A DNA stretch of 64,000 nucleotides from Cercozoa sp. M6MM. Lineage: Eukaryota; Endomyxa: Ascetosporea. The stretch is taken from NCBI GenBank assembly GCA_040357565.1, contig JBDODJ010000003.1, one strand, 5' to 3'. The notes beneath the pieces are model-generated. The model ran no database searches. It had not been told where the DNA came from and saw only the letters and a list, made by a program, of their open reading frames with translations. Below, piece after piece: positions 45,224 to 57,141 of this stretch. How positions within the stretch are numbered: the stretch's first letter is position 1; the number at the start of each line of letters is the position of its first letter. The position numbers were made by a program, and so were the translations under genes.

Positions 45224-45881
45224 CTGCGACAAGGTGATTGCCGGGCTGTGACATGTCGCAACCCCCCTTCCCCCCGGTGTATTTTTACACCACCTTTGCT
45301 TCTTTAACACTACTTTCAACTTTCGAGTTATTATATTAATCGGTTGCCAGTATTTCAATTGTGCTGTATGTCATAATGAACGCTAACAACCTAGCACTGT
45401 ACCAGCCAGCATGAGTTTAATCGTGCCACCTCATGTCAATCACGTCAACTTCCGTTCATGACGGAGTTTACATTGCGTTGAGATGGGCAGCACAGCTGGT
45501 ACTGTACACAGTACAAGCACCGCTGCTTGTTGCAGTATACGATCCTTAGTCGCAGTGTTGTACTGTCAGCAAAAACCAACGGCAAACAGGAAAATATGGT
45601 ACTCATAGGTTTCGTTTCCAACGCAAGTCCGGCATCTTGGTGTTCCCAATACGCTCGCAGGATGGGTCATTGCGCGTACCCTACCCACAACAGAAACCAG
45701 TTCTAGCACACGTTGACATCCGTTATCAGTGCGATGGAAACTAGTAACTACTGTAAACTGACGGGAACTCCAGCTAGCTTCGCTTGCGTTGGTGGCGTTC
45801 AAGTTGACCCAAAAACAAATTACGGCTAACGCAACTGGACTCACGGGACGGGATTGAACGTGAAGTGTTGAGCTGAAGCGA
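45224..45881. other. Intergenic region
   Basis: No supported exon. Contains short palindromic words around GTACTGTACACAGTAC (45498-45515) that recur in other intergenic parts of the window. Confidence 0.45.
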
Positions 45882-46480
45882 CTAAACGGTCTGGTGAGGC
45901 CGCTTGAACTTGCCGCGCGTGTCGACGAGTGACTGGTCTTGCACGAGCTGCCGGATGGCGGCGTCTGCTCAATACTACAGAAAGCACATGACCAAAACGG
46001 TTCATTCTCGATATCGCTCGAGCGAGGGTTTGTACGGGCAGCAGCCGTTGAGACACTGTGCGTTTGGAGTTACTTGACGATCTCGCTCTGCGTGTGAACA
46101 CTGCCGAAGGGCACGACCTTCTCGAACACGCGCATGGCCTGCTCGACTTGTTTTGCTTCATCTCGTCGGTCACACTGCCGCACACACACAGTAAGTTTCA
46201 CAGTGCCTAGGCACACGACAGCAAAACTCAAAGCTGTACAGAATGGCTCGCAGGTTGTCGTCACCGTCCGTTGCTTGCTGCACACACAAGCATACACGGG
46301 TAGCATACAGGGGTAGCATCCCTGTGTACGATACGAGTCATCGCGCCAACGTCGACGGTCAGAGGCGCGGTGGAGTCACGTTTGAGGAACTGAAGGTGGT
46401 GCGTACTGTAGACACAGAAAATTACTGTATGAATCAACTGAAAAAGAAGTTTTTTGCGGTTATTCCACTCTGACGGTCGA
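45882..46480 (-). pseudogene. Candidate small gene or gene fragment, unrecognised
   Basis: Exon-like stretches chain on the minus strand: HHLQFLKRDSTAPLTVDV (about 46416-46345), QATDGDDNLRAILYSFEF (about 46278-46222), DEAKQVEQAMRVFEKVVPF (about 46165-46100) and AAIRQLVQDQSLVDTRGKF, ending RPHQTV with its stop at 45882-45884. Third-position GC is high in these stretches. Two of the joins do not keep frame with the obvious GT-AG sites, so the gene may be broken or mis-parsed. The last exon is in the duplicated block also found at 43423. No start codon was fixed and no family is recognised. Confidence 0.3.
45907..46012 (-). repeat. Duplicated block, copy 2 (106 bp)
   Basis: Partner of 43423-43525. 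This copy keeps TAC at the presumed intron/exon border and sits in a longer plausible exon chain, so it is more likely the source. Confidence 0.85.
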
Positions 46481-46661
46481 CCGAGGACTCGACGAGAATA
46501 ATGTAAAGGCAGCGTTTTTCCTGGGGTTAACTGAGTACGTTTGTCGTTTTCCACTCAACCTGAGATATCTTGAAATGGACTGAGGTCAAAGTTGCGATCT
46601 GACTGGTCAGTGAAAGACTTAGTGACCTCAAGAGGGTCTGCAATCGGAATACAGTTTTTAG

Positions 46662-49408
46662 ATGCCAAGGCGTAAAGGAAAAAGCAGGAATGGGAGCTCC
46701 AGTTCTGGTCGCTCGCCTCGGAAGGCACGACGTGAGGAGCTCAGGAGACGTACGAGCAGTCGCTGCTCTAACAGCAGTCATTCAAGTCAAAGCGACGAGT
46801 CCAGTTTCTCGACTCTGTCAAGCTTCAGTGCACCTTTGAGGTACCGCCGATACTTCACCTTCCCAACTCGATGGGGTTTCTTCTACCTGAGGCATGCGTA
46901 GTTCAACTCAGATCAAGCGACAAATCCGCCGGCGCAACCAAAGGCAGCTAGCCTATCAGTACACAATGCCTTTTTGTTCAAAGAGCTATGCTTAGGCACT
47001 GTTCCCTGTTCAGACCCATGCCGCCGCATGTTCCCAGGCTGGATCTGCAGGAGTGCCAAAGCGCGCCGGCAGTTCCGGTGTGCGAAGCGCTTAGTACTGC
47101 CAATACCACATACAGTCGGAGGCAAACTGAAAGCGAAGTCGAAGAGTCTAAAATTAAATCTGTGCTACCTCTGTTGAAACTTGACTTCCAAAGGGATCGG
47201 AGGGTAAAGTGTTTTTCAAACATGATGCTAAATGTGCAGTATCTGTAACTTATAGTTGCGTCACCTTCATTTGCTTCATCTGACGCTCGCAGTGTGTAGT
47301 GTACTGTCAGCAATCACCATGCTTCAGCTGCAATTCAACTCCAACTCGAGAGTTTATGAACCCGATGACCTTGTCGACTACATCACGAAGGGGCTAGTGT
47401 CTGGTTGCACTTTGCTCATGCTGTTTGTATCTTGCTTGCGAAGAAGAATACTCATGCTGCAAGCGACAAAGGTATGAGGCTTCATACTTAAGGTTGCTTT
47501 TGCCCTCTCAACCGTAGGTGTTGTTTTAGGCAAACACGTTTCACCTTGTTCCATCTTCGTGGAAGTGGTTTTTCTTCACACTTTTTGTCATCATGCTTCA
47601 CATCCCGGTACAGCCTATATCAGGGAAAGAGCCACACTTAAATCGATGACTTATGTGCAGATTGGCGTGTCAAATGGAGATTTGCGGTTCACACTGCCCA
47701 ACTTGGGAGGATTGCGGCACTTCTTGGTGAGCTCCTTCCGTCTTAGTATATGTGCACCTTTTTAAAGCTACGACAACTCCAGGGAGTATCCTCGGAGATA
47801 GAGATCGGTGACACATGGCAACTGATTGTTGTTCTGCGACTGTTTGTTGCAGTGCGTGTGTTGAGGGACTACTCAATTCCGTATGTCTGCTAAGTTGTTC
47901 TCAAGGACCCTTGAGCAAAGCCGTGAAGTCGAACTTATATTTACACTGCATTAAATTTCAGCTACAAGTGGCGGCGAGCGCACAGTACGTCATCGGCAGA
48001 CACAAAAGACGAAGGACCTGTACATACCTGGGGTTTCACCTTGCGCACCCTCTTCTACCACAAACCGACCTTTTGCGTCGTCACGGTTCTCGTCGCACTG
48101 TAACTTCCCTTTTAGTTTAGTTTTCAGTGGCAGACTTACAGGAGAACCCACTCTTTGTAAATGTAGTGTGTTTGGACTGTCGTACGCGCTGTACATTGCT
48201 GAGCGAGAGAAGCACGTCAACCCAATCTTTGATCTGTCAACTGCGATTTCAGTGGCCTTTGGCAACCGTACTGATGTGGCTCTGAAGACGGCTAAAGGCC
48301 ACGTTCTGTCACTTCTTGCGATCTTATTGGTACCGGGGCAACTGACCTAAAACTGCCAGCAGGAGTGATACTTTTGTCCCTTCACACCAGGGTATTTTAT
48401 GGGTCGGCTTGACCTTTGTGGCCATTCAACGGGCTCTGCAATTGACGGGCAAGGAGTCCTCGGTGCGCGTGCTTTAATCAATGTGCAAACCATGGATACC
48501 ATGATAACTTTTCTGGAGTAGATGCTTGAGTGGACTCGCAAGGTGAGGACATACCTCGCTGTGAGAGAAGTCGCGGCAACGACGATCCAGGTACGATACA
48601 ATCTTAGTAAGCACCTGGCTTCTACCCACCTCCCATATCCTTAAAACAGAACCTTTGGAGAGGAAAACACTCGCCTCTTAAAAAAGGTAGTCTCACTGCG
48701 ACCAATAGTATCTACAGTTCGCACATTAAACGTCCTTTTTAAAATAGATATCGCTCTGGATGCACACAAGCGAGAGAAAGCAATCGAAAAGTAAAGCAAT
48801 TGAATTGTTCCCCACCCCAAGGAGATGCTCATATTTGAATTGGGTGTAGAGAAAAGCACCGGAAACTTCGGCACATCGCGCGCCGTTTTTCTTTGCCGCT
48901 GTCCGAGCTGCGAGCAGCTGTCGCGACACGCAAACAACAGCGTCAAAAGAGGTCGCGAGTGGTTCCTTTGGCGTTAGTGAAGGCTCGTCTTGAAAACAAA
49001 AATCCACAGCAAGGAGGCAACACAGAGACCCGCACAGAGCACGTCGTCGATGTCGCGAGCAGAGAGGCAAGCAACGACATCGAACACACTGCAGAAAGGG
49101 CATCGATAGACATCAACCACGGACCCGACACAGACACGGACAAGACCGAAGTAGTCTCCCCAAAGCCAGTTATTGCAACATCCCTCACACCAGGCCTGAA
49201 AACCGAAGAGGGTAGGCCACGGTCTGAGCAAGACAACAGTGACACAGTGCGACGTCAGCTCGCAGAACTAATCAGTCTGGCAAAGACGCAACAGCAGGTG
49301 CTCCTTGACTTGCAGTCCAAGGTCAGCGATATCCAGGCCAGGGTCGCTGCCTGGGACGAAGCGGAATACTATGAAGGCGAAGACGAGGAAGAGGAAGAAG
49401 AGGAATAA
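46662..49408 (+). CDS. SK-type (calmodulin-gated) potassium-channel-like protein with aberrant filter
   Basis: A basic Ser/Arg-rich head (MPRRKGKSRNGSSSSGRSPR, 46662-46840) precedes six hydrophobic segments. Examples are CTLLMLFVSCLRRRIL (about 47405-47455), WKWFFFTLFVIMLHIP (about 47565-47610), WQLIVVLRLFVAVRVLRDY (about 47816-47878) and LRTLFYHKPTFCVVTVLVAL, matching the SK S4-S5 region. FGLSYALYIAEREKHVNPIF leads into the pore. S6 is LSLLAILLGILWVGLTFVAI, followed by ALQLTGKESS, very close in pattern to the SK K-L-E-L-T-K-A-E segment. AATTIQNLWRGKHSPLKK is where SK channels bind calmodulin; a leucine-rich coiled coil (ELISLAKTQQQVLLDLQSKV) and an acidic tail follow. The filter at 48252-48272 reads VAFGNR instead of IGYGD. 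Exon 2 could not be placed with confidence. Confidence 0.75.
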
Positions 49409-49585
49409 AGCCGGCACGCCCTATATATTTAATCCGACTCGGGCTCACAGGAATAACAAAGTAAAAGAAAAATAAAAGAAAGTTAGAAGACGTTTGGGGT
49501 GTGAGTTAGAGTTCCCTGTGTGATCTAAATTCCAGGAACAGCAAATAATTCGCTCAAGGCATTGTGGACTCCCTAGACCTTAGCA

Positions 49586-51973
49586 ATGGCATCCGTCGCT
49601 GAAACACATGAAAACCAATTGCGTCGGGACGCTCTGGCCGAGGTGAGTTTGTTTTGTTTTATCTCTGATGGCTCACAACACAAACGCTACGTGACTTTGC
49701 AAACAGGCAGCGAAGATCGAGCAAGCAGTGCGCAGGCTCGACTTTCCAATCGTATCTTGTACCAATGTGAGTGATTTCTTTTGGATACGAGAGCTGTCTT
49801 TGTAGTGTGGCGAACTGGACATTTCGGGCGGCGACGTGCGTCTCGAATTTGGCGGAGAAGTGAAAAGCTGCATTCCACTGCCTTGTGTGTCCAGGTAAAA
49901 CTACACCGATAGCTCGATAAACCATCGAACTTTGTTTTACTTGAGTTTAGCGAGTACAACGACGAGTTGAGCTTCCTGTGGGAGTGTGGTCAAGTCGCCA
50001 CGGTACCAAATCTGTTTGCTACGATATAACAACAAAAGAGACAAAGATGCTGATGTGCTCAGTTTGGGCGTGGCACCAAAGAGTGCTACGACGAGCGCTT
50101 GCGACGCGCCAAGCGACTGCTGCCGTCGCAGTTCAGTACCTCTTCTTAGCTTCATTGTGTCTGTTGTCGACAGAGTGCTTTCTCATTTGTTGACAGGACT
50201 GCATGGTGCGCTGCCTTCTCTGCGAAAACAAGTTGCCAAGCACGTTGCACCTCTGGTAAACACTCATGAAAAGTACCTGCAATTTGTACTGCACTTGTGA
50301 ACATCGAACATGTAGGCCAACCCGAAAGACTTGATTTTTAAGGCACACTCACTCAACATGTACCGAGAGGGTAGCATGAAACTCATACCTTACCAGTACA
50401 CCGACTTTAATTTGTTATATAGGCGGGTTCTTCGCGATGCATCGTGACACTCCGCGTGATCCATGTCACATTGGCACTGTCGTGGTACCACCTACCCTTA
50501 CCCTGACAGTATCGCTTTTACTTGTACCTAGTTTACCCCCCCCCCCTATCTCTGTCTACAGTTGTGTCTACCGGTGCCGTTTGAAGGCGGTGCGCTTAGT
50601 GTGAAAGTTCCTTCGAAACGTGGCTACAGCTATCGCGACGCTCGGCGGGAGGAAGGTGTGTTTAGCCCCCACCCCCCATCCTTTATCTCCATACCTTTGC
50701 CTTTCAGACGTGAGCGCGGGCGATCGCGATTTGCAGCGGCGGTGGCGACTACGACGGTTCTGTTCCAAGCAGCTGCGACGCCGTCTCATGAGCAGCGACG
50801 AGTTGGGCGATGACTATGCCGTCCACATGGCCGGTCGCGACACCTTCGTAGACTCCCCTTTGCCCTTTACCCTCCTCCTTACCCCATAGTTGACCCTCCT
50901 CCCGTTTATCCCATGTTGACCCCCTATTTACCCCCTGTTTACCCCACCACGTCGACTGAGATAGAAGGACACTGTAGGCGGCTACGACGACAATGACGCG
51001 CAGTGTGACCAGGTGTGTCTATTTAATCCGGCAACTGCTGTCATTGAGCGTACCGATTGATCCCACTGAGTGAGGTTAGGGCGACGAGTGGCCACGTGCG
51101 TACAAGGCAGCTTTTGGACCGCGGTTCCACTGCGACCGTGACTCGGAGTTTTCCTCGATCGCGTGCGACATTGACCGTACGGATACTGTTCTGGCTAGAC
51201 ACTGATCCCCGTCAGTCAGAGTGGCGGTGTGATCGCACATGTGTGACCACATTTGCACATGTGCACAGGTGTGTCGGAAGAGAGTACGTTCGTGCGACTG
51301 CGCGAGACGGTTCTGGACGTACAGCGATCGCTCGAGCTGGACGTGGCCGTCGTCGCTGCTGCCGTCGACGGTACCGCACGGTCAGGTCTCACCGACACTC
51401 ACGGTGACAGTGACAGTGACACTGATACTGAGGATACTGACGGTGACACTGTCGGTGGCACTGACGGTGGCATGGACACGTGGCTGCAGTGCGACTGGTC
51501 GCCGCGATCCACGACGCACGTGCAGTGGGCCGCCTTCTTTGGCGACACGCCGCACCGTGTTGAAACCGTCACTCGCGGACTCCGACTCACTCTGGCTGTT
51601 GATATCTACCTGCCGAAACCGTCACCGAAACCGTCACTTCAATCGATGCGATCACTGCGACCGTCGCTGCGTCGCTCGAGCGAACTCGCCGCTGGTGTCG
51701 ACCGAGTGCAGCAGCAGTTGTACCCCCCCCCCCCCCCCCCTACCCCTCCCCCTCTCACCCTCTTACCCTTCACTCTGATCCCGTTTACCCCCCTGTACGA
51801 AGACTTAAGCTGCTGCTGAACGCGTCGACACTCGGTACCACCGGTGGCAAGGCAGTCTGGCCATGCAGGTAGAGACTGTCGCTGGTTCAGGTTGGACACA
51901 CGTACCTGCCGAGTGTGTAGCCATTTGTACGTTGGCGAAGTACCACAGGGGTCAGGTACATGTGTGTGTGTGT

Positions 51974-52040
<67 letters not shown>

Positions 52041-52050
52041 NNNNNNNNNN

Positions 52051-52099
<49 letters not shown>

Positions 52100-53945
52100 C
52101 AAGCTAGTTTAGTCTGAGTGTGTAGAAGGCAAGCGACGCGCGCCGCAGTTGCGAGATCTGAAAGGCGCCGATTTGGCCGTCGCCATCGCGCTGCAGCACG
52201 CGTTCGGCCACGTCGCTGTGCGCTCCATGGTTTTCACTCCTCTTTTTAAACACCTGATACCCGCCTTTACTATTCCTATTACCCGTTCCTTTTGGACAGA
52301 TTGGCTTCCAGGACTCGCCGAACTTTCTGGACGTAACTTAACCGGATGACACTGATGCTGATTAGTGTACTTATTAAGCTGTGTGTCAGGGAGGTGCAGT
52401 CAAACTGGAGAACGGTCGGCCTACGAGTGCGTTTTGTTGCTGCTGTTTTGTTCCTTCACTAAGGACTTCCTTTGTGGACAGAGGAGAAACTTAGCACACG
52501 CATGTCTAGTTCGATGACGCCTGCTTGGTACACGGGAAGAGGGGGCAAACAAAGGTAAGTAAACAGGGGAGGTTAATGTCACAGGCAGAAGGAAGGCACG
52601 GCACTGGAGCAAGGCGGTCGCTTCCTGCTGGATCAGGGTGACGAACACGAGTGGCTGCTCCGATACCGGTACAGTGTCTTACCTCTTTACCACCTCCCAG
52701 TTCTCCCTCTTATCCTTCTTACCCCGTATGCAGAGGAGGCCAGCACTACTTTGACAGAGAGTCCGATGGTCAGGTAGAGGATCACACGTGCAGTGAGTGA
52801 TGTCACTGTCAGTAATAAATGATCCCACTGGATTAACTGGACAGACGCACCGTCTCAAGATCGATCAGCTAGGCGGTGAGGAACACGGTGTCTATTTGGC
52901 ACGTGTGCTGCACCGCAACGACACTCTCGAATCGCCCGTGTTCGGAGGCGAAATCTTGGTACACACTGCACTGTCTCGGACAGCTTTGTTTGGGGCAGAC
53001 ACTGGGGGATGGCACTGCGCTGACACTGTGGAAGACGGGAGGGGGTAAAGTGACTATGTGGACAGTGGCTCTGCGGAGGCGGACCGTCGAAACTCGTGCA
53101 GAGTCGTCGTGTGCTCGGACTGCATCAGTGGTATAGTTTTACCCCCCTCCCTTTTAACCCCTTCTTTACCCCCTCTTTAACTCCCATGCGCGTGTACAGG
53201 ATGTACGGCAACTGGCCGGCAGAGCGTGGCGTGGTGTACCGCTTCTGTTGATGTGTTTATCTTCCTTTACCCCCCCCCCCCCCCCCCCCCCCGTAGGTAC
53301 GAGCACGTGTGCCTCGTGGCCGAGTGGCCCAGTGTGGAACAGCGTGCTGCTGCCATCCAGCGACTCGGATGGTACCTCCCCTTTTCTAGTACCTGGTGCT
53401 TGGTACCAGTAAAGACTATATGGTATGTTTGCAACAACACAGCAAGGTGCTGGACGTGCTGGATGACTCGCTCGGAGACTTTGCTGGTCTGGATGGTACC
53501 AACACCAGTCTCAACTACATAAAGTATCCTATAAATTTACTCTCGTGTCTTTAACAGTGTCAGGCCTCGTGGGCGAGTTCTACTTTGGCGAAATCTACTC
53601 TGTTGTGCGTGATCTGCATCGACGATTGCGCGACAGCGAGGACACGAGTTATCTTGGTCCCGGCGTGCCTCCGCGCTTCCCAAGCTTCCGAGCGTATCGG
53701 CACGAGTGGTTCCCTTCACTCGGCTGGTTGCGCTATGTAGAGCAACTCGAAAACGGTGCTATGCGAGATCCAGACAACGTTGAACGTCTCGCTACTCGGT
53801 ACCATAGCCTGTGACACCTCTTCTAGGTCTTTCTGTGATGTCACCTGCTTTCCTTTCGTTTGCCAGTTTCGGCATCACGGAGAGTCTGCAGCGTTGGAGA
53901 AACGCTGAGATCAACGACGATCCGTCGCTCAGGCTGTGGGATTAA
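49586..53945 (+). CDS. Large 2-oxoglutarate/Fe(II) dioxygenase domain protein
   Basis: The N-terminal half holds a prolyl-4-hydroxylase-like fold: YREGGFFAMHRDTPRD (intron at 50371-50421), LCLPVPFEGGALSVKV, then VQWAAFFGDTPHRVETVTRG. Fe ligands are His 50440-50442, Asp 50446-50448 and His 51553-51555; the Arg for 2-oxoglutarate is in TRGLRL. The C-terminal half matches the rest of the large fungal/protist proteins of this type: LKGADLAVAIALQHAF (about 52150-52200), MYGNWPAERGVVYR (about 53200-53243) and HVCLVAEWPSVEQR. The end is ITESLQRWRNAEINDD, with stop 53943-53945. Start 49586 (MASVAETHENQLRRD). About 20 introns, with poly-C tracts and a TG microsatellite. The likely activity is hydroxylation of a protein or small substrate; the target is unknown. 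Confidence 0.78.
51959..52097. repeat. (TG)n microsatellite with 10-N gap
   Basis: A TG run in an intron of the dioxygenase gene, interrupted by ten N at 52041-52050. Confidence 0.95.
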
Positions 53946-54194
53946 GTACAAAGCGCTGGATATTGTATCGTACCGCTACTGCTGAAGCAACTGAAATAAT
54001 TTACGATACGACACGAGATACTGTAAGGCAACCAGAATACTTTACGTCTATTTGATCATATTCGGTCCGTCGACCAACGGAGCACAAGTATATGATCATC
54101 CGATCCAGTTCGAAAACGTGTCGGTGCTAACCGAGCGTAGTAGTTTACACATGTAAAGGTTACGGAAAAGTTACACTCTACGACACGACAGGGT
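53946..54194. other. Convergent spacer with imperfect inverted repeat
   Basis: A short AT-richer spacer between two stop codons. TGATCATA at about 54054-54061 and TATGATCA at 54093-54100 form the arms of an imperfect hairpin, which could mark transcript ends but has no other support. Confidence 0.4.
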
Positions 54195-55589
54195 TTAGTT
54201 GTCGCAGCCGATGTAGGCGGCGTCGACCTCGGTGAGGTCCGACAGGTTCATGACGCCGTAGTGCGGGCGCACCACCGAGCCGAGGTAGGCCTTGTCACCA
54301 ACGATGTCGGCCTCGGCGACCTGCGCGAAGTTCTCCGGGTCGGTCGAGATCCAGGTCTCGAGCACCTTGCCGCGCGGCGACACGACCTTGATGAGACCGA
54401 GGGCGTCGAACTTGCCCATGACCTCAGCCGGGTTGGCCTGCAGCATGAAGTCCTGCAGCTCCTCGTGCTCCATGATGGCCGTCATCCAGTCCTGCGACTC
54501 CGAGTACAGGGCCACGAGGTAGTTGTCGCCGTACTTGGTGAGGTTGTCGCAGTAGCCACCAATGTCGGCGACGAAGACGTCGTTTTGGCCGGCACGCGGA
54601 CCGCGCAGGTAGTAGCGACGCAGACGACGCGAGTTCGTCTCGTTGATAATGATGCCCTTGGGACCCTTTTTCGAGTTCTTCTTCGGCTCCCAGAACTGGA
54701 TGCCGTTGCCGAACTTGAGGTCGTCGACGAGGATCTCGAGCGCGCCCGTGGCCAGATCAACCTTGACGAGCTTGCCGTCGGCCTCGTTGTCTGCAGGAAA
54801 GTTACACCATGAATTCAAATACAACAAAACACCACAAACAGCCACACACAACAAGAAACAGTACCAATGAGCGTGGCAACGAAGCGGTTGCGGTAGTACT
54901 TATCCGACGACGTGGTGAAGTACAGAACGTTCTCGTCCTCATCGATCAGCATCGAGTTGGCGAACTGAGCAGCACAACAAGAATGTACAGTGCATCAATA
55001 CCAATACCAACACCAACACACAGAAACCTGATCACACAGACCCGAGGGAAATGGTACGATGATAGGGTTGCCGTTCGGGTAGTGAGAGGCAACGACCTCA
55101 ACGTTGGTCGGGTTGCTCTTGGAGGCACGCAGGATACCGCGGTAGGCGTCGGCCACGTAGATCGTGTCGTTCGAGTCGAACAGGATGCCGAGCGGACGGC
55201 CGCACGTGAACTCGTTGAGGATCGAGACACCGCACGTGGCGCGCTCCGCCGGCGTCAGGTTCGGGAACGAGTAGAAGTACGGCTCCGACTCGCCCGTGGC
55301 GTGGTCCACGATGCGCTGCACGGTGCCGTCGGCGTTCGAGAAGTACATGTGGCCGTCCGAGTCATCTGCACAGCAGATCGGAGCAAAATAACCCCCAGGA
55401 GCAAAATAACACACTCCCAAGTGTTAGCAACGTACGGCCCCACGACTCCGGACCGAGCGCGTTGTGCTCAGTGCCCAGCTTGGTGACCTGGCCGAACAGC
55501 TTGATCTTGTCGCCGAGCACCTTCTTGTCACAGACCTCGACAGCCGTGGCCGCAGTGGCAGCGAGCAGAACAGTGGCAGCGAGCTTCAT
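54195..55589 (-). CDS. Secreted SMP-30/strictosidine synthase-like beta-propeller protein
   Basis: The start at 55589 gives a signal peptide (MKLAATVLLAATAATA) and a short Cys-containing segment. Propeller blades follow: DSDGHMYFSNADGTVQRIVD, CGRPLGILFDSNDTIYVADA and YRGILRASK (about 55130-55200). Next are MLIDEDENVLYFTTSSDKYY and ADGKLVKVDLATGALEILV. KFGNGIQFWE, with the family's F-x-N-G-I/V motif, then VFVADIGGYCDNL and YLGSVVRPHYG complete it. The stop is at 54195-54197. Four exons, with introns at about 55374-55436, 54966-55035 and 54792-54863. Length is about 410 residues, typical of APMAP/strictosidine-synthase-like proteins, which bind Ca2+ and often hydrolyse lactones or esters. A plus-strand open frame at 54261-54812 is its shadow. 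Confidence 0.82.
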
Positions 55590-56039
55590 GGTAGAACAGT
55601 GAAGTGTGAGAGAGAGAGAGAGAAAAGAAAAACAATTGTGTAGAGAGCTGGAAGTGCGGAGGAAGCGCGGAACACCGTTTTGCAAAATTGCACCGAAACG
55701 CGTGTGGCCTCTGATCTCCGTCAGTTGGTACCAGTCGTTGCAACTGATTGGCCGTGATTGGGTCGCTCGGTGGCCACTGATCCCGGTAGTTTATGCTTGG
55801 TGAGTTCCAACGGGTTCATGACGACTCGCGACGTCATCCACACCGTGCTCCCGGTGACGAGTCGATCACGATGATCGCTCATCGGCGACTGAGACCAGCC
55901 AAACATCCGTTTATTGGGTGACGCTCAGTATCAATCAAGACGACCAGCAGTCTCCTCCCAGTGGATCGGGAGTTGTTGGCCGCCGGCGAAAACATTTCTG
56001 GATTTCTCTTCGCTTGCGCTTAGCGTGTAGGACTGTCAC
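55590..56039. promoter_or_regulatory. Divergent promoter region
   Basis: 450 bp between the start codons of two divergent genes (propeller protein and GPCR). It must hold both promoters and 5' UTRs. A GA-rich stretch (55603-55632) lies next to the propeller gene start. No TATA or initiator element could be assigned with confidence. Confidence 0.4.
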
Positions 56040-57088
56040 ATGTTGCGTGCCATGCTCGCTTTGGCGGCCGTGGCCAGCGCCGCAGCGACCGTGTTCGTTC
56101 GGGGAGAGTCGTCGTACGTTCCGTCGGAGGGCCCAGTGGCCATTGCCTCGCTCCACCCAACCCATCTCACGCAGTTCTTTGCCACGGCACAGACAGAAAA
56201 GGTGCGTTTTCTGGCGTTTCGGTTTGTCGATCATCCGCACTGGACCGTCCTTGGCCGATAAGATCGAAATTTTGTTGTTTTTTGTTCGTTTTGACTTTCA
56301 GTATCTTTTGCAGAACCCGGAGTCAATCGATAGTGCCGTACGCACGCCGTTCCCCGTCTACGGTCCCATGCTTCGAGGCATCCGAATGGTACCCAGCACA
56401 AACACCAGCCAGCTGATGAGGAGATCACTCGATGTTGATAGGCACTTGAGGACATGAACAACAAGACGTTGAACCCTCAGGTAGGCGCAACCACAGTCTG
56501 CATCCAGGACGTGTTTGTGTTGAAATGTGCCTTCTGTGAAATAGTTCCTGCCAAACCACCAAATTGAGTTGCCAGAGTTCAACAACTCTGGTGGTATTGC
56601 CTTGCGTGCCGCTGAGGTAAAGCGATGCTGTCGCACTGACTTTAGGTGATGCAATTTATTGGGTGCACTTTAGGCCACGCTCAACGTGGTGAACCAGCTG
56701 TATTGGGTCGACCGATTCGCGCAGACCGGCATCCGAAACAGCAGTGATCCCTCTCAGCCGAAAACCATCATTGGCGTTCATGGGCCCAGCTAGTACCTTG
56801 ACCTCCTTCAGTCTCCCTTCTTTAACGGTATCTGTTTCATTCTTAGTGCTGACCCGACGTCTGTGTCGGCCGTGTTCTTGTCTGCTGCCAGTGTTGTGCA
56901 GGTATTGATTTCAGTTGTTCTGTGTTTGCGTTGATCAAATCAAGTAACCTCCTTTTTCTCGACCAGGTCTCCACACTCGTTCCGGCAGCCGATCTGAGCG
57001 ATGCGTCCAAGTACCCGTTCCTGGTACGTCTTCGTGGACCCGAACAAAGCCAGGTACAACACTTTTTATGCACTGATAGTACGTATGC

Positions 57089-57141
<53 letters not shown>

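Noticed and set aside
44634-45358. Two minus-strand open frames over 200 codons
   Set aside because: Antisense to the coiled-coil gene; Ala/Arg-rich composition is what a GC-rich Glu/Arg/Gln coding strand gives in reverse.
54261-54812. 183-codon plus-strand open frame
   Set aside because: Antisense to the beta-propeller gene, whose domains and signal peptide are clear.
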